Source: Humulus lupulus (taxonomy: Eukaryota > Streptophyta > Magnoliopsida > Rosales > Cannabaceae). From it: a stretch of DNA of 64,000 nt. Below are positions 1 to 11,620 of the stretch, one piece after another (positions within the stretch are counted from its first letter, which is position 1; each line of letters opens with the position of its first letter). The position numbers were made by a program, and so were the translations under genes. The notes under the pieces were generated by a model. The model ran no database searches. It was not told where the DNA came from and saw only the letters and a program-made list of their open reading frames with translations. The DNA is taken from contig NC_084801.1 in NCBI RefSeq assembly GCF_963169125.1, positions 75,457,696 through 75,521,695 of the forward strand, in the 5' to 3' direction.

Positions 1-2700
1 CTGTTACAACGTCTCGTCTACGATTGTATACCTTGGGTCCTGATAAAGTATTCTCCTCGCTTCGCTTCGCTCTTCAGATAATTTTCATGTTGTAAGGTAT
101 TCGATTATGGGAGTCATCCAAGTTGGCCTGGCGTCAATCATCTTGACCTCTCTCACAGTCTCATCTATGCTCGACCTTTCCAAGAATTCCACCGGTATTA
201 AACCCAAGGTTTTGGCTTCCCTGGAGGTGGTGAGCTTTGCTAAGGCATTGGCATTGTCGTTCTGCTCCCGAGGGTTCTATTCGACTACGATGTATTCAAA
301 TGCAGACAGCTCCTTCTTTACCTTGGCCAGGTAGGCCGCCATCTTGGTTCCCCATGCCTAGTATTCTCCTGATACTTGGTTAACCACGAGTTGGGAATCG
401 CTATAGCACTGGATGGCCCTAGCCTTCAGCTCCCGGGCCACCCTTAGCCCAGCCAACAAAGTTTTGTATTCGTCCTCGTTGTTGGACGCTTCGAATCTGA
501 ACCGTAATGCGGAGTGGAAACGGTGTCCCTCTGGGGATATCAAAATGATTCCAGCTCCGGACCCTTTCTCATTAGATGAGTTGTCCACAAAGTCTTTCCA
601 CAAGGCCTGCACCAGTTCTTCCATCGGTTCCTCTTGGAATCCAGTGCAGTCTGCCATGAAATGAGCCAGAGCTTGGCTTTAGATTGCGGTTCGCGGTACG
701 TAGAGTATCTCGAATTGGCTGAGCTCGATGACCCACTTCAAAAGACATCCTGGTGCCTCAGGTTTCTGTAATACATGCCTTAAAGGTTGATCGATTATGA
801 CGTGGATTGAATGTGACTGGAAATACAGCCTGAGCTTTCTGGAGACCGTGATGAGGCAGAATGCCATTTTTTCCATCAACGGATATCGAGATTCGGCTCC
901 GAGGAGCCTTTTGCTAATATAATAGACCGACTTCTGAGACCGGTCATCTTCCTGGACCATCACGGCGCTAGCCGCATCTTCTGTGACATCTAGGTAAAGA
1001 AAAAGAGGCTCTCCTGCTGTCGGTTTAGACAACACGGGTGGCTCAGCTAAATGTGATTTTAGGTCGAGGAAAGCACACTCGCACTCATCGGTCCACTCAA
1101 ACTTTTTATTTCCCCAGAGCAGGTTATAGAATGGCAAACACTTGTCGGTTGATTTGGAAATGAACCGATTAAGGGCTACCAACCTTCTTGTCAGACTTTG
1201 GACATCCTTTCGCGACCGAGGTGATGGCATTTCAAGTAGCAATCTAATTTTATCAGGGTTCGCCTCTATTCCTTGGGTGTTGACTATGAAACCCAGGAAT
1301 TTTCCTGATGCAACCCCGAAGGTACATTTTTGGGGATTCAGCCTCATACCATATTTCCTTAAGATCTCAAAACATTCTTTCAGGTCGGGAACATGGTTAT
1401 CGGCTGTTTTTGACTTGACCAACATGTCTTCAACATATACTTCCCTTTTTTTCCTGTTCTTATTAGCGAACATTCTGTTGACCAATCTCTGATATGTAGC
1501 TCCTGCATTCTTCAACCCAAAGGCATGACCTTATAACAATAAACGTTGGTTGGGGTCATGAAGCTAGTATGTTCTTGGTCCGCAGGGTTCATGGTGATCT
1601 GGTTATAGCCCGAGTATGCATCCATGAAGGACATGAGCTCGTGCCCCACAGTGGCATCCACCAATTGGTCAATTCTCGGCAAGGGGAAGCAATCTTTGGG
1701 GCATGCTTTATTCTGATCAGAAAAGTCGATGCAGGTCCGCCACTTCCCGTTGGGCTTCAAGACCAAAATAGGATTGGCGACCCAGATCGGGTATTTCGCT
1801 TCGCGAATGAAGCCGCATTTTAAAAGTCGAGCTACTTCTTCTAGGGCCTCAGCTCGGGTTGTGCCCAAGCGCCTCTATTTCTGGGACTTCACAGGCATGT
1901 TTTTGTCCAAGTTAAGGGTATGCATGATGACACTTGGGCTGATCCCAATCATGTCTTCATGAGACCAGGCGAACATGTCTAGATTTTCTTGTAGAAATTT
2001 CAGCAGCTCCGCCTTTCTCTTATTACAAAGGTTTTTCCCGAGCCTAACCACCCTCGAAGGGTCTCTAGGATCGATGTTCACCTCTTTGAGCTCTTCGATG
2101 GCCTGGAGCTCGGATCTATCTTCGCCTATCCTTGGGTCGATACCATCACTCAAGGTGATACCTACGCCATCGGCTTCCTGAGGTTTGTCTATCCCAGGAA
2201 TAGATCTCACTCCCTAAGATTCCTCGCTTTCGCCCTGGATGGTCATCGTCTGCTGCCCGGGTTGTGATTTTCCCTTCATGGAAATGCTATAACATTCCCT
2301 GGTGGCGAGCTGATCACCTCAGACCGTACATGTCCTCGTAGAGGAGGGGAATTTGACTGCGAGGTGGCAAATAGAAGTTATGGCTTCAACTGCCATCAAC
2401 GTAGGCCGGCCCAGAATTGCATTGTATGCGGTGGAACAGTCGATAACCATGAATTCGAGGAGCTTTGAGATAGTTTGGGGTCCATCTCCCAAGGTTAATA
2501 CTAACTCGATCATTCCTATCACTGTCGACCCTTCTCTGGAAAACCCATACAACATCATGGAGGTAGCCTTCAGTTCGGCTACAGACAACCCCATTTTTTC
2601 TAGCGTGGAACAGAACAGCAGGTTCACCGAACTCCCATTATCAACCAGCATCCTCCTAACTCTCCGATTGGCAAGTTGTGCAGTTATCATCGAAGGATCG
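1..2700 (-). pseudogene. E1 pol remnant (protease, RT, RNase H)
   Basis: Minus-strand polyprotein fragments in the order protease (about 2690-2319, motif LVDNGSS), a linker with an acidic stretch (2210-1875), RT fingers/palm (1868-1512, motifs NGKWRTCIDFSDQNKACP and FMDAYSGYNQ), RT palm and connection (1515-679) and archaeal-type RNase H (657-1, motifs NSSNEKGSGAGI and CYSDSQLVVNQ). The catalytic RT box is YVED where relatives have YVDD, and the RNase H segment reads VDNSS where E2 reads VDGSS. Stops or frameshifts near 357, 670, 1512, 1870 and 2215-2315 show that no intact enzyme is made. Homology to E2 is obvious over the whole length. Integrase is not in the window. Confidence 0.9.
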
Positions 2701-5170
2701 TTATGTGGAAACTGGACATGACTAGCATCCTCTTCGATAAAACTGATTGGTTGCCTCTCTAATCGCTGTTGTTTGGGTAGATGCTGCTCCAGAATAAATT
2801 CAACTCCATTATGAGAATTCAGCTCATTGACGTACCTCTTCTAGGAACCTCTGCTCGTGCCTTCCAGATGAGGGCCTCCGGAGATGGTGGTTATCTCTCC
2901 TCCTATTATAGGAGGAGGGGTATCCTGATTTACCCGAGCCCCGGGTTGATTTATCGGAGCTTCCAGGGCTGGCTGACTAGTACGAACCCGATTCCGCGAA
3001 TACTGAGCCAAAGGTCCGGCTATGATGAGTGTCTCGATCTCATCCTTCAAGTGCCTACAATCGTCAGTGTTGTGGCCAATGTCGTTTGTGAATCGACAGA
3101 ACTTGGAAGGGTTCCTCTTGGCCTTCTGATGTTTCAAAGGCTCTGGTGTTTTCCAGGGGAGGCGGGCAGAATTTGCAAGGAACATGTGCTCCCTAGTGTT
3201 CGTGAGCTCGGTATAAGTCGCGTAGATTAGCTTAAACTTTTCTGCGGGTTTGTTCTTCTTTGGGTCATGCTAGCCACCCTCGCCACTCCCCTTTCTCTTG
3301 CCTCCACCGCCTTGGTTATTCTGGGCAACGGTTTGAGTCATTTTCACGACATCCATTTCCACTCCAACGGGCTGATCAGGGGTTTGGCTGGTTCTCGCGA
3401 CCGATGCTCGCGCCTCTTCCATGTTTATCCATTCCTATGCCTTGTTCAGGAATTCATCCACGGTGCTGACACCTCTTCTCTGGATTTCTTTCCACAGCCC
3501 GCCTCCAATGAGGATTGCAGTCCTCAAACCCATAAGCTTGGAACTATCGTCCGCGCCCCTGGCTCGAGCCGCGACGTTTGCAAACCTGCTTAGGTAAGCT
3601 TTTAAAGGTTCCCCGGGCTGTTGCTTCGCGTTCGTCAGGGTGTCAGATCTGACGCGGGCAGCTTGAGAAGCTCTGAATGCCCTCTTGAAATCGGCAGAAA
3701 AATTCTTTCACGAGCTAATGGACTGCTTTTTACCCTGCTTGAACCACTGTCTAGCTGGCCCGATTAAGGTCGAAGGGAATATCAAGCATCTCAGCTCGGG
3801 GCCGATATTATGGGCCATCATCAAGGCATTGAACATACCCAAATGATCCGATGGGTCTACATCCCCATCAAATTTGGATAGATGGGGCATCCGGAAACCC
3901 GGTGGGTACGTCGTGGCTGCTATGCTGGGGGCAAAGAGCTCGAGCTCATCCCCCGAGTCATACTCATCCTTGTCCTTTTCTGACAAGAGTTTCTTCATTA
4001 GTCCATCTGAGCTAACTGTTCTAGGGTCTGGTCCTTAGTCCCTTGGTTGTTCTGGGGCTATTCAACAGCTCTTGTTCCATTGTACGCGCTAGGTGGGTTA
4101 TTGTCCCTCCAAGCTTGAGCTTGGTTTGGCGGGATATTCCCACTGCCATGTATTCGAAAAGACCATCCTCTCAGTGAGCATGATTGTCATTTCTGGCTGG
4201 ATTCCCCCTCTGCAAGTTGAGGCGATCTCGAAGGTCGGCCCTCAAGGCGGTTCGGGGGCTTTGCGCCGAACTTAAGCGGTTACACAGGTCTCCACCAGAT
4301 CTGCCACTTCGATGGCTTTTGGTCCAGTATCTCCCATTGGAAAAGCTTGGAGCCTGCTGCCGGGGGTGAGGTTACGGGACCTCCTCGTGTGTTCGTGGGC
4401 GATGGGAAGGACCGGCCGGAGGAGGATTCCTTCTGCTGCACCCGTGCGCCAGAATGTCTCGAACTGGATGGGGAGGAGATAGGTATCTTATCGGTGATGT
4501 GGGATGCCTAACTGGCGAAGCGATCCTTGTCCCGTCCGGGCGGATCAAATTAGCTCATGGCCATTCTACCCTACCGTCTTCAGCTTCCTACGCCCGGTGG
4601 TCTGGCCGCAGCACAGGAGGGCTGGCCGAAACAGGTTATCTGCGCGAGCTTTCCCCGGACCTCCTCCACAAGCTGCCACGAGCCCTTCTGGACGCGTACG
4701 ATGGTGGAGCTGAAATAGGAGTTGAGGTTCTGACTAATCGGCTGAATTGTTGATTGGCCCTAGGAAACTCCTTAAACATAGCTCCCTGGTTATGGTGTGA
4801 CATGGGTGCAGAACTCGGGGTTGAGGTTTTGACTGATCGACTTGGTCTAGGCCGACTATCCATGCGGGACTTGTGAGTCCCGCTTTGCCTCTTTTTGACG
4901 TTAATGTCGGTTGCAAGAGGGGGTAGTTGGGCCAAGACTTTCTCGATTTGCTTACTTGCTCTGGATAGCTGACTCCTCAACTATATGTTCTCCATTTCTG
5001 TCGCCGTTAGGTAACCCAAGTTCGGATTTGGCGGTCGGGGCGCCGAACTCCCGGTGTCGTCCTGGCCCATTAGCTGTTTCCCGATCGCTGCTGGACCTCG
5101 GGGTTTGGTTCGTTGGATATGGCGGCATGGTGGGCCTCCTGCCCATCATGTTGATCTGCCTCGTTACCAT
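2701..5170 (-). pseudogene. E1 gag remnant
   Basis: A gag-type protein starts at the ATG at 5170 (minus), 77 bases after the LTR edge. It begins with a hydrophilic Ser/Arg/Pro-rich N-terminal region (about 5170-4450). The capsid-like segment is at 3998-3708 (YDSGDELELFAP, HLSKFDGDVDPSDHLGMFN). The zinc-knuckle segment at about 3110-3050 reads CRFTNDIGHNTDDC: the relatives have His where E1 has Thr, so the zinc site is probably lost. Several stops and frameshifts separate these pieces, so this is a pseudogene. Gag would form the virus-like particle and bind RNA. The N-terminal third is too scrambled for its frame to be followed with certainty. Confidence 0.85.
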
Positions 5171-5246
5171 GCCTCGACTGAGTAACCACCATGATCAAGT
5201 TTTTGCGATAGCACTAATCCAAATCCTCTCAATGAAAGCACCAAAC

Positions 5247-6014
5247 TGTTGACGCTGTTTTTCACCAACAGATAATTACACAAATAAGTAGAATGGATTA
5301 GTGCAAATTGGTAAACCGTAATATGAAAAGAATTGTAATCTAGACTTGGGAAACTAATAGCATGGGAAGATGGTCACTCCTTTTTTTTAGGTGGTTCAAA
5401 GGTTAAAATCCCTCTAGTCCACCAGTAGATATTATTGATATCTCTTGACTATTTCTTACAAAGTGCTTCTTTACAAAATTATGCCAACCCCTTGACTACC
5501 CAGGGTCTTGGTATTTATAGGAAGATGATATCTGGATTAGCAAGGGGGTCATCCCGTGATCTCTTTATCCTTCACGTCATCTCTGTGACACTGATGATTA
5601 ATTCCTAAACCTTACAGTGAAGTGTGGTCTAATCAATAGGTAAGGATGGGTAATGGGCCTCATGGCCCAAATCAGATGTGGGATGTCCGAACACGCACGT
5701 TTATACTGCGCATCCCAGAAATCAGGAATAGAACAGACACGTGATGTCTGATATACGCACGTTTATATTGTGTGGTTGACTTTACAAGGATTCGGGTGTC
5801 TGATCTCTGCCGCATCACAAGCTTAATGCGGTGCCAGCTCGTGACACTCATATTGCTGACACGATGGCTCCAAGTAGCAGCTAACTCTCTAACCAGCTCG
5901 GGCTAGCTAGATAGAGGCCCGTAATAAACAGCTCCGGGTGGACAGTTGACACGTGGTAGATCAAATTAGGTCCTTCTCTAGCTCGCCAAAGTGTGCGGGT
6001 ATTTAGGGCGTACA
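5247..6014 (-). repeat. E1 5' LTR, 768 bp
   Basis: The minus-strand LTR starts TGTACGCCC at 6014 and ends GCGTCAACA at 5247, matching the ends of the E2 LTRs and the solo LTR at 28755-29530. It has a TATA element (CTATAAATAC on minus, near 5511-5521). A primer-binding-like box with TTTGGTGCTTTC follows at 5246-5228, immediately next to the LTR, as in E2, E3 and E5. The sequence is clearly diverged from E2's LTR, so it is a related subfamily rather than the same one. Confidence 0.85.
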
Positions 6015-6231
6015 TACTGTGAATTATTTAAGTTTATTATCTTAATCTTGATCCTCTCATACCAATATGACATTAAGACCACTTAGATAAACTTTAGAAT
6101 TTTCTGATATTTACTTAATATTATTAACATAATATCAGACATAGTCTATATATATAATAATTCCATTAAATTATTTATTTCATTTAAAATATTTGTCAAT
6201 TACAATTACTTTAAGGGAACTATTCCCAACA
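6015..6231 (-). repeat. Truncated Ty1/copia LTR end
   Basis: AT-rich sequence whose minus strand begins TGTTGGGAATAG at 6231. It then runs through a stretch resembling the copia LTR at 41096-42992, sharing the blocks around GTAAATATCAGAAAA and the motif ATGAGAGGATCAAGAT. It is cut at 6014/6015 by the E1 LTR, so only about 217 bp of LTR start remain. No coding sequence. Confidence 0.55.
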
Positions 6232-6351
6232 CAAACCTCTCCCGAACTTCAGTTATTTCTCGAGGGGCAATAATCAAATCTCAAACCCTGAGTCACCCAT
6301 ACTTGAGTGCAAAATCATGTTTCCAAAAACTTGACCACTCATGCTCGCGTA

Positions 6352-7691
6352 GCAGGTGATAAACGAGTTTTAGGCTCGTTTAGGGTCTAGTTTTTAGGTA
6401 AGTTTTCATTAGTTTAGGGCTATTTTATTCCAGAATTATGCTCGTTTGTTCATGCTTTAGGTTTTCCATGCTAAATTGGTGAAAAGAGTGGAATGAAGTG
6501 AAAGTGGAAGAAAATGGAGTTAATTTGGATAAAATCGTGTTTTTCGGGAGCAATATGCCCGAGGTATGATACTATCAATAGTGCTACAGTGCTATCAAAG
6601 TGGCACTACAGCACTAGGAAGGATATGTTAGACTCTGTTGAATCTATCAGTAGCGCTCTAGCGCTACAAAACAGGCGCTACGGTGCTATCAAGAACAGAA
6701 GAGTAGCGCTACAACGCTCAAGACCTAGCGCTACGGCGCTATCAACGTAGATTTTAGAGTTTTAGCCACTTTTTAAAGGACAAAACAGTCTTTTCACTTG
6801 GGAGCCTTGGAAAACTATTTAAAGGACATTATTCTGTGAATTTGATAAGCATTTTTAGTTTTATAAACCCTAGATTTAGAAAAGACTGCTATAATTAGAT
6901 TTCTTTTCCTGACTTTTTAGATTTTTCTCTTCATCTAAATTCTTTAGGTTATTTTCTATGAATAATTATTTGAAGTTTATTTTCATTATGTTAGCTATGA
7001 ACTAAATCTTTTATCTAGGGATTAATGTATTCATTTGAATTTCAATTTAATTTTATTATGATGTTCTATTGATACTTCTTCTCTATTCTAATCTATATGA
7101 TGTTTTTTAATGCTGGTAAATACTTGATCACTATTTACTTGATTTAATGGTTTTGATTCACCGATAGATGAGAATTGAATATGCTATCATTATATAAACA
7201 TAGGTTGCATATTGGATGAAAGTACCTGTATGGCTTGTGTAGTAATTAGGTTGCTATGCTTAATGCCTTCTATGTGTTTAAGTTTATCACAAAAAAGTAG
7301 AAAACCTGCATATAGATTGAGATCTTATATCTTGAAAAAGAATAGGAATCGATTATGTTAACCTTCTATTAGAATAGAAAGAAGAGATTTAGAATTGATT
7401 AGTTAAATTTAATAGAATGAAGAGTTGATGAAATTATTTCCTAGGCTTTTAGTTATTGATTTTTAATCCATTGATCCATTGTTCTATTTACATTAATTAA
7501 ATTGCATTCGTAGTTTATAATTTTTCCTTTGAATTTTAATTATCAATCTAAAATTTTAATCACCAAATAGAAGCTAAGAAACAATTATTGGTAATTGATA
7601 AATAGTCTCTATGGGACGATCTCTATTCTTACAAACTATATTATTTGAATCGATCACGTACACTTGTGTGTAGATTTCACATATCAGCAGG
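6352..7691 (+). repeat. Solo LTR of unassigned family, 1330 bp, with GCAGG TSD
   Basis: The LTR body is 6357-7686, starting TGATAAACGAG and ending CACATATCA, with 5-bp terminal inverted repeats TGATA/TATCA. It is flanked by perfect 5-bp direct repeats GCAGG at 6352-6356 and 7687-7691. A TATA-like CTATTTAAAGG at about 6817 and a CTATGGGACGATC phrase near the right end suggest plus orientation. No gag or pol is attached, so it probably arose by LTR-LTR recombination. Family is uncertain: such late phrases occur in several plant gypsy and copia LTRs. Confidence 0.8.
6574..6750. repeat. Cluster of AGCGCTAC-type palindromic short repeats
   Basis: Within the solo LTR, variants of AGCGCTAC and GCGCTATCAA recur about ten times in 180 bp, for example at 6576-6602, 6649-6668, 6680-6693, 6707-6716 and 6725-6742. 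AGCGCT is its own reverse complement. Left-hand copies are decayed (AGTGCTAC, GGCACTAC), which looks like C-to-T change in GC motifs. It lies upstream of the TATA-like box at about 6817, where an enhancer-like role would be possible. Confidence 0.6.
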
Positions 7692-8689
7692 ACCTAGGAA
7701 AATAAGCTTGTTGTGACCGAAGTAGGCCTAATGTCATGACTTCTGACAACGGAATGACCTAGGAAAACTAGTAAAACCTAGAGTTGGAAAAACCTAAAAA
7801 CCCCATTTAATGGGAGAACTTGAGTTATCTCTTGAGGACTATGCGCCCGAGGAGCAGTAATCAATTCTCAAGCCCCGAGGTTGTCATACTTGGGCGCAAA
7901 CCTCAAGTTTCCAAAAACTTAATCACAAGGCCTGGCCTAAAGGGGCGGAGATCTCGATCCATGTCCCGAGGACTTAGAGCCCGAAGACTAGCAACGAGTT
8001 TTTGATTCCCAAAACCCAAGTAACTCGTACTAGAGGGGAAAAGATATAATTGTGACTAACAAAAATGACCTAGTGAAACCTCCCAATGACTTTGTGCCTA
8101 TTGAGTAACACTTCATTTTTGAACCCTAAGTAAATTTGACCTCCTAAGACCCGAGTTGTTGGGACTGGAGGACGTAAGGACAAGATGAGTTCCCCCACTT
8201 GACAACGCACCAAAGTTACTTCCGAGGATTGTGAGCTCGTGAAGCAACACTAAAGTCTTAAAAGCATTGAAATACTAGGTGAGTCGACAAGACTCGAGTT
8301 GCCAAGAATCGAGCACAAGTCTCTAGAAAAACTTACTAGGGAAATTAAGACCTAAGTCTCAAATTCTAAGGCCCATGAGTGGTGGACAAGATAAAGTTTA
8401 AAATTCTCATGACATCAAATTGCGTTGAGTTAAAATTAAAACCTTACCAAATTTAATACCAAATTGCCCAATTACTAAATGCTAAAAATATGTTGAGTGA
8501 TAACACAATGAAGCCAGAAGAATAGTGCAAGCAAGAACCATCCAGTAAAGTAAGAAGAATTTATTACTGTTGTTGGGGGTTCGACCAGTAACTTATTTGT
8601 ACCCTAAATAGAGCAATGGCACGAAGACCTATTTTAAAAGAAATAAATAAAACAAAATTACAAGGGCCTACTTGTCCGAGGGAACTTCC

Positions 8690-9715
8690 ACGATGATGTC
8701 TATTACAGGAATGGCCTTGGGGGCACGACCCACCTTAGCTGCAGCCTAAGCCTGGGCAGCTACTGCTTCGTTTGCCTAAAAGCGTTGTTCGAACAACATA
8801 TTGATGATGGGGTCGTCTGTGAAGGCCAATTGTATCTCCTTGTTGCTCCGCCAAGGCACATTAAGGGTGTCCTCCGCCAGCACATCGAGCTCCTTCTCCA
8901 GCTCCTGAACTTTAAGTTTCAAACCCTCAGACTCCGTGGCAGCAGTTTGAGCCAACAAAACCGCGTGTGCAACTTTCGCCCGAGCTCGGGTAGCGTCTCC
9001 TCGGGCTTGGGCAGCATCCTCTCGGCATGATGCAATACCTCCCCTACATGCTTGTCTGCCTCCTTGCGGGCAAGGCAGGTTTCCTCCCGTAACACCTCAA
9101 GGTCATCAATAACCTTATGGACACCCTCCTCAGCAGCCTTGGAGCGCCCCATGGCTTCTTCCACTAGCTTGGAGGAAGTCTCCTCAATTGTTTGGAGTCT
9201 CGAATGCTCCGTCGTTACATGGGTCTCCAGGTTGAAGGCACGAGCCTTCTCGTCTTCTAGTGCCTTCTAGAGCCTTGAATGCTCCTCCAGTGAGACAACA
9301 ACCTCCCTTAACTCCTTGAGCTCGAAGGACCGTGTCATGATGATGTCCCTGAGCCATTAACAAAGAGTCGCAACCTACACAACGAAATAAAATTAGCTTC
9401 AAGAAAACATTTAGCTGTAAATAGATAAGTTTTGAAAATCCAGAATAATACTTACTCGCAGTGTGGCGTAATGGCAGGTTGCGAGGAGGGAACTCATTGT
9501 TTCCTCTGCAATCGGCGAAGATGCGAGAAGGCTCTCACAGAGGGATCCTATCAAACCCTGAAGAAGCTCTGCCGCTAGCGGAGCTATCCTCTCTTCAAGC
9601 CTCCCTACTAGGAGAGGCTCTAGCTCTTCGTGGCTGGGAAGCGACATCGAGGTCTTCCGCCTATCCTCTCGAAGGAATTCCACAAGGGCCTTGAAGTCTT
9701 CATACCCCTCCTAAC
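8690..9715 (-). pseudogene. E0 antisense ORF remnant (coiled-coil part)
   Basis: Minus-strand fragments. An upstream exon (9715-9456) encodes a hydrophilic segment (REDRRKTSMSLPSHEEL) and ends at a good donor GTAAGT (9455-9450). The intron runs to a TTGTGTAG acceptor near 9375, and the downstream exon encodes a long heptad-rich region (about 9340-8790; LVEEAMGRSKAAEEGVHKV) ending near 8780. There are stops within it and a frameshift around 9000. By position and composition it matches the C-terminal exons of the antisense genes at 15014-17687 and 57698-60014. The conserved FxxCFxxFxxxNPxAN motif of those genes is not visible here, so this is a more distant member. It is cut off at about 9720 by copia sequence. 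Confidence 0.55.
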
Positions 9716-9734
9716 AAGATCTACATTCGATCAT

Positions 9735-11620
9735 TACAAAAAATGCACATGTGGATGAGCCAAGGATCTTCTTTTCTAATACATCATTACAACACATATT
9801 ACATCATTTCTTTTCTAATGGGACTGCAAGATTCTTACTCACAGGTCCGGGGCAATATCTTACTCATGAATCCCTTACCTTCTATCAACAAAGTCTTCTT
9901 CCTTGTTTCTCGAGAAGAAAATCAACGAAGGATTGGTTCTCTTGCTACTGATATAGAAAACACTCAACCTATGGATTTTGCTTTCAGTGGGGATCAGCCT
10001 AATGGTGGTTCACAGTTCACGCCACAAAGAAATGACCCATTAGTACACCACAATAAGCCTCGTTCCTCTCCTACACCACGCAAGAACATGCCCCTTTCTA
10101 CACACTGCAACATTTTTGGGCATACCATCGATAGATGTTACAAACTCCATGGATATCCTCCTAGTTAAAAAAAATCCTAATGCATCCAATACCACTGTTG
10201 TCAATCATTTACACACTTCCGAAGACCCTGTTTCCCAAAGCACCAACGACAATACATTTCTGCCTCAACTTAGTGCTACACAACACTAACAACTTCTTCA
10301 GCTCCTTGCTAAACAACAATTAGGTACCATGAATACTAATCTTGTCCCCTACAAGTAATTCAGGTATCATTCTTTCTACAAACTTAATACCAAACTTGAT
10401 TCTTGGATTATGGACTCGGGAGCTACTAGACATATATGTTCTAATGTTTATCTTTATTAATTCATTAAGTCCTATCATTCCAAAAAAATTAATTCTACCC
10501 AATAAAGATACTTTATATGTGCACTATTGTGGTAATGTTCCTTTACAATCCAATCTCATTCTTACTGATGTTCTATATGTTCCATCTTTCCAATATAATA
10601 TTATCTCTGTTAGTCAATTATATTCCTGAATCTATCAATATTACTTTCTCTTCAAATTCTTTTTTTATTCAGGATTCAATCACCCGGAAAATGATTGGCA
10701 ATGGTAGTTATAACCATGGTCTCTACATTGGACAACACTACGTCTATTTTTCTCCACTTTCTGTTACTGCTGAGACTTGGTATTCTAAACTAGTTCATCT
10801 ATCTTCTAAATACCTAGATATACTAAGTGATACTTCATATTTTAATACTTCTCAATTACATAAAAATTATCCATGTTTTCTTTGTCCTATGTCTAAACAA
10901 AAGAGATTACATTTTCCTAATAATAATCATTTTGCTAAACAAATATTTGATATTATTCATTGTGATATATAGGATCCTCATCATATTCCTTCTCATTCTA
11001 ATCATAGATGTTTTTTTTATAGTTTTGGATGATCATTCTCACTTTGCATGGATATATTTGTTAAAACACATGTCTAACAGTCTTACTATTATTCCTCAAT
11101 TTTTAAATATGATTCACACAATTTTCCACTGTTATTAAATACTTTCGTTCTGATAATGCACCTGAATTAACATTTACCGATCTTTTCTCTCAAAAAGTCA
11201 TTTTACATCAATTTTCTTATGTAAAAAAACCTCAACAAAATGCCATAGCTGGGAGAAAAAATCAATATCTTTTAAATGTGGCTAGGGCTTTACATTTTCA
11301 AGCTGACAATTCTATTACTTTTTGGTATGAATGTATCCTTACTGCCACTTACATCATCAATACGACTCCTACACTTTACATAACAAAAGCCAATATGAAA
11401 TTATATATCACACACCTCCTGATTACAATCATTTTTGCACTTTTGGTTGTCATTCTTTTGTCTCTACATTAATAGCGCATAGAACCAAGTTTGAGTCACG
11501 AGCGAAAACTTGTGTCTTTGTCAGTTATCCACTAGAATTAAAGGGTATCATTTATATGATATTCATAACAAGACTTTCCTTTAATGTAGTGAATTATCTT
11601 TTCACAATATTTAAATAATA
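9735..11620 (+). pseudogene. Ty1/copia gag to integrase fragment
   Basis: Plus-strand fragments in copia order. Gag (9743-10168) carries a UBN2-like region and a degraded CCHC knuckle (HCNIFGHTIDRCYKLHGYPP, first Cys lost). Aspartic protease has WIMDSGATRHI near 10410. A pre-integrase zinc region (10740-10970) contains WYSKLVHLS and CFLCPMSKQKRLHFP, and integrase-core pieces follow (11020-11618; DDHSHFAWIYLL, then GCHSFV). Stops and frameshifts are frequent, and coding similarity ends near 11618. No RT or RNase H and no recognisable LTRs are attached, so this is a truncated dead copy. It interrupts the E0 antisense ORF at its left edge. Confidence 0.85.

Larger units (their letters stand above)
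1..6014 (-). mobile_element. Tat-lineage Ty3/gypsy element E1, 5' part only
   Basis: Reading on the minus strand from 6014 down to 1: a 5' LTR (5247-6014), a short leader, gag from about 5170, then protease, reverse transcriptase and RNase H. The integrase, 3' UTR and 3' LTR lie beyond the left edge. The protein order, the absence of a split between gag and pol frames in the relatives, and close similarity to E2 (13256-25553) place it in the Tat lineage. It is degraded, with many frame breaks. Its LTR was inserted into an older copia LTR remnant at 6015-6231. The far TSD cannot be checked because that end is missing. Confidence 0.88.
6232..8540. repeat. Diverged roughly 130-bp repeats, probable E0 3' untranslated region
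   Basis: Outside the solo LTR (6357-7686), this stretch is built from degenerate units. Each has a phrase like CCCGAGGA-N-GAGC followed by TCAAGCCCCGAG and AAGTTTCCAAAAACTT; units begin near 6240, 7815, 7945, 8075 and 8210. Spacing is about 130 bp by eye. There is no sustained reading frame. It lies next to the 3' end of a minus-strand coiled-coil ORF (8690-9715), the same position that the 122-bp repeats occupy in E2, so I infer that it is the 3' UTR of a plus-strand Tat element whose pol is gone. Confidence 0.5.
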
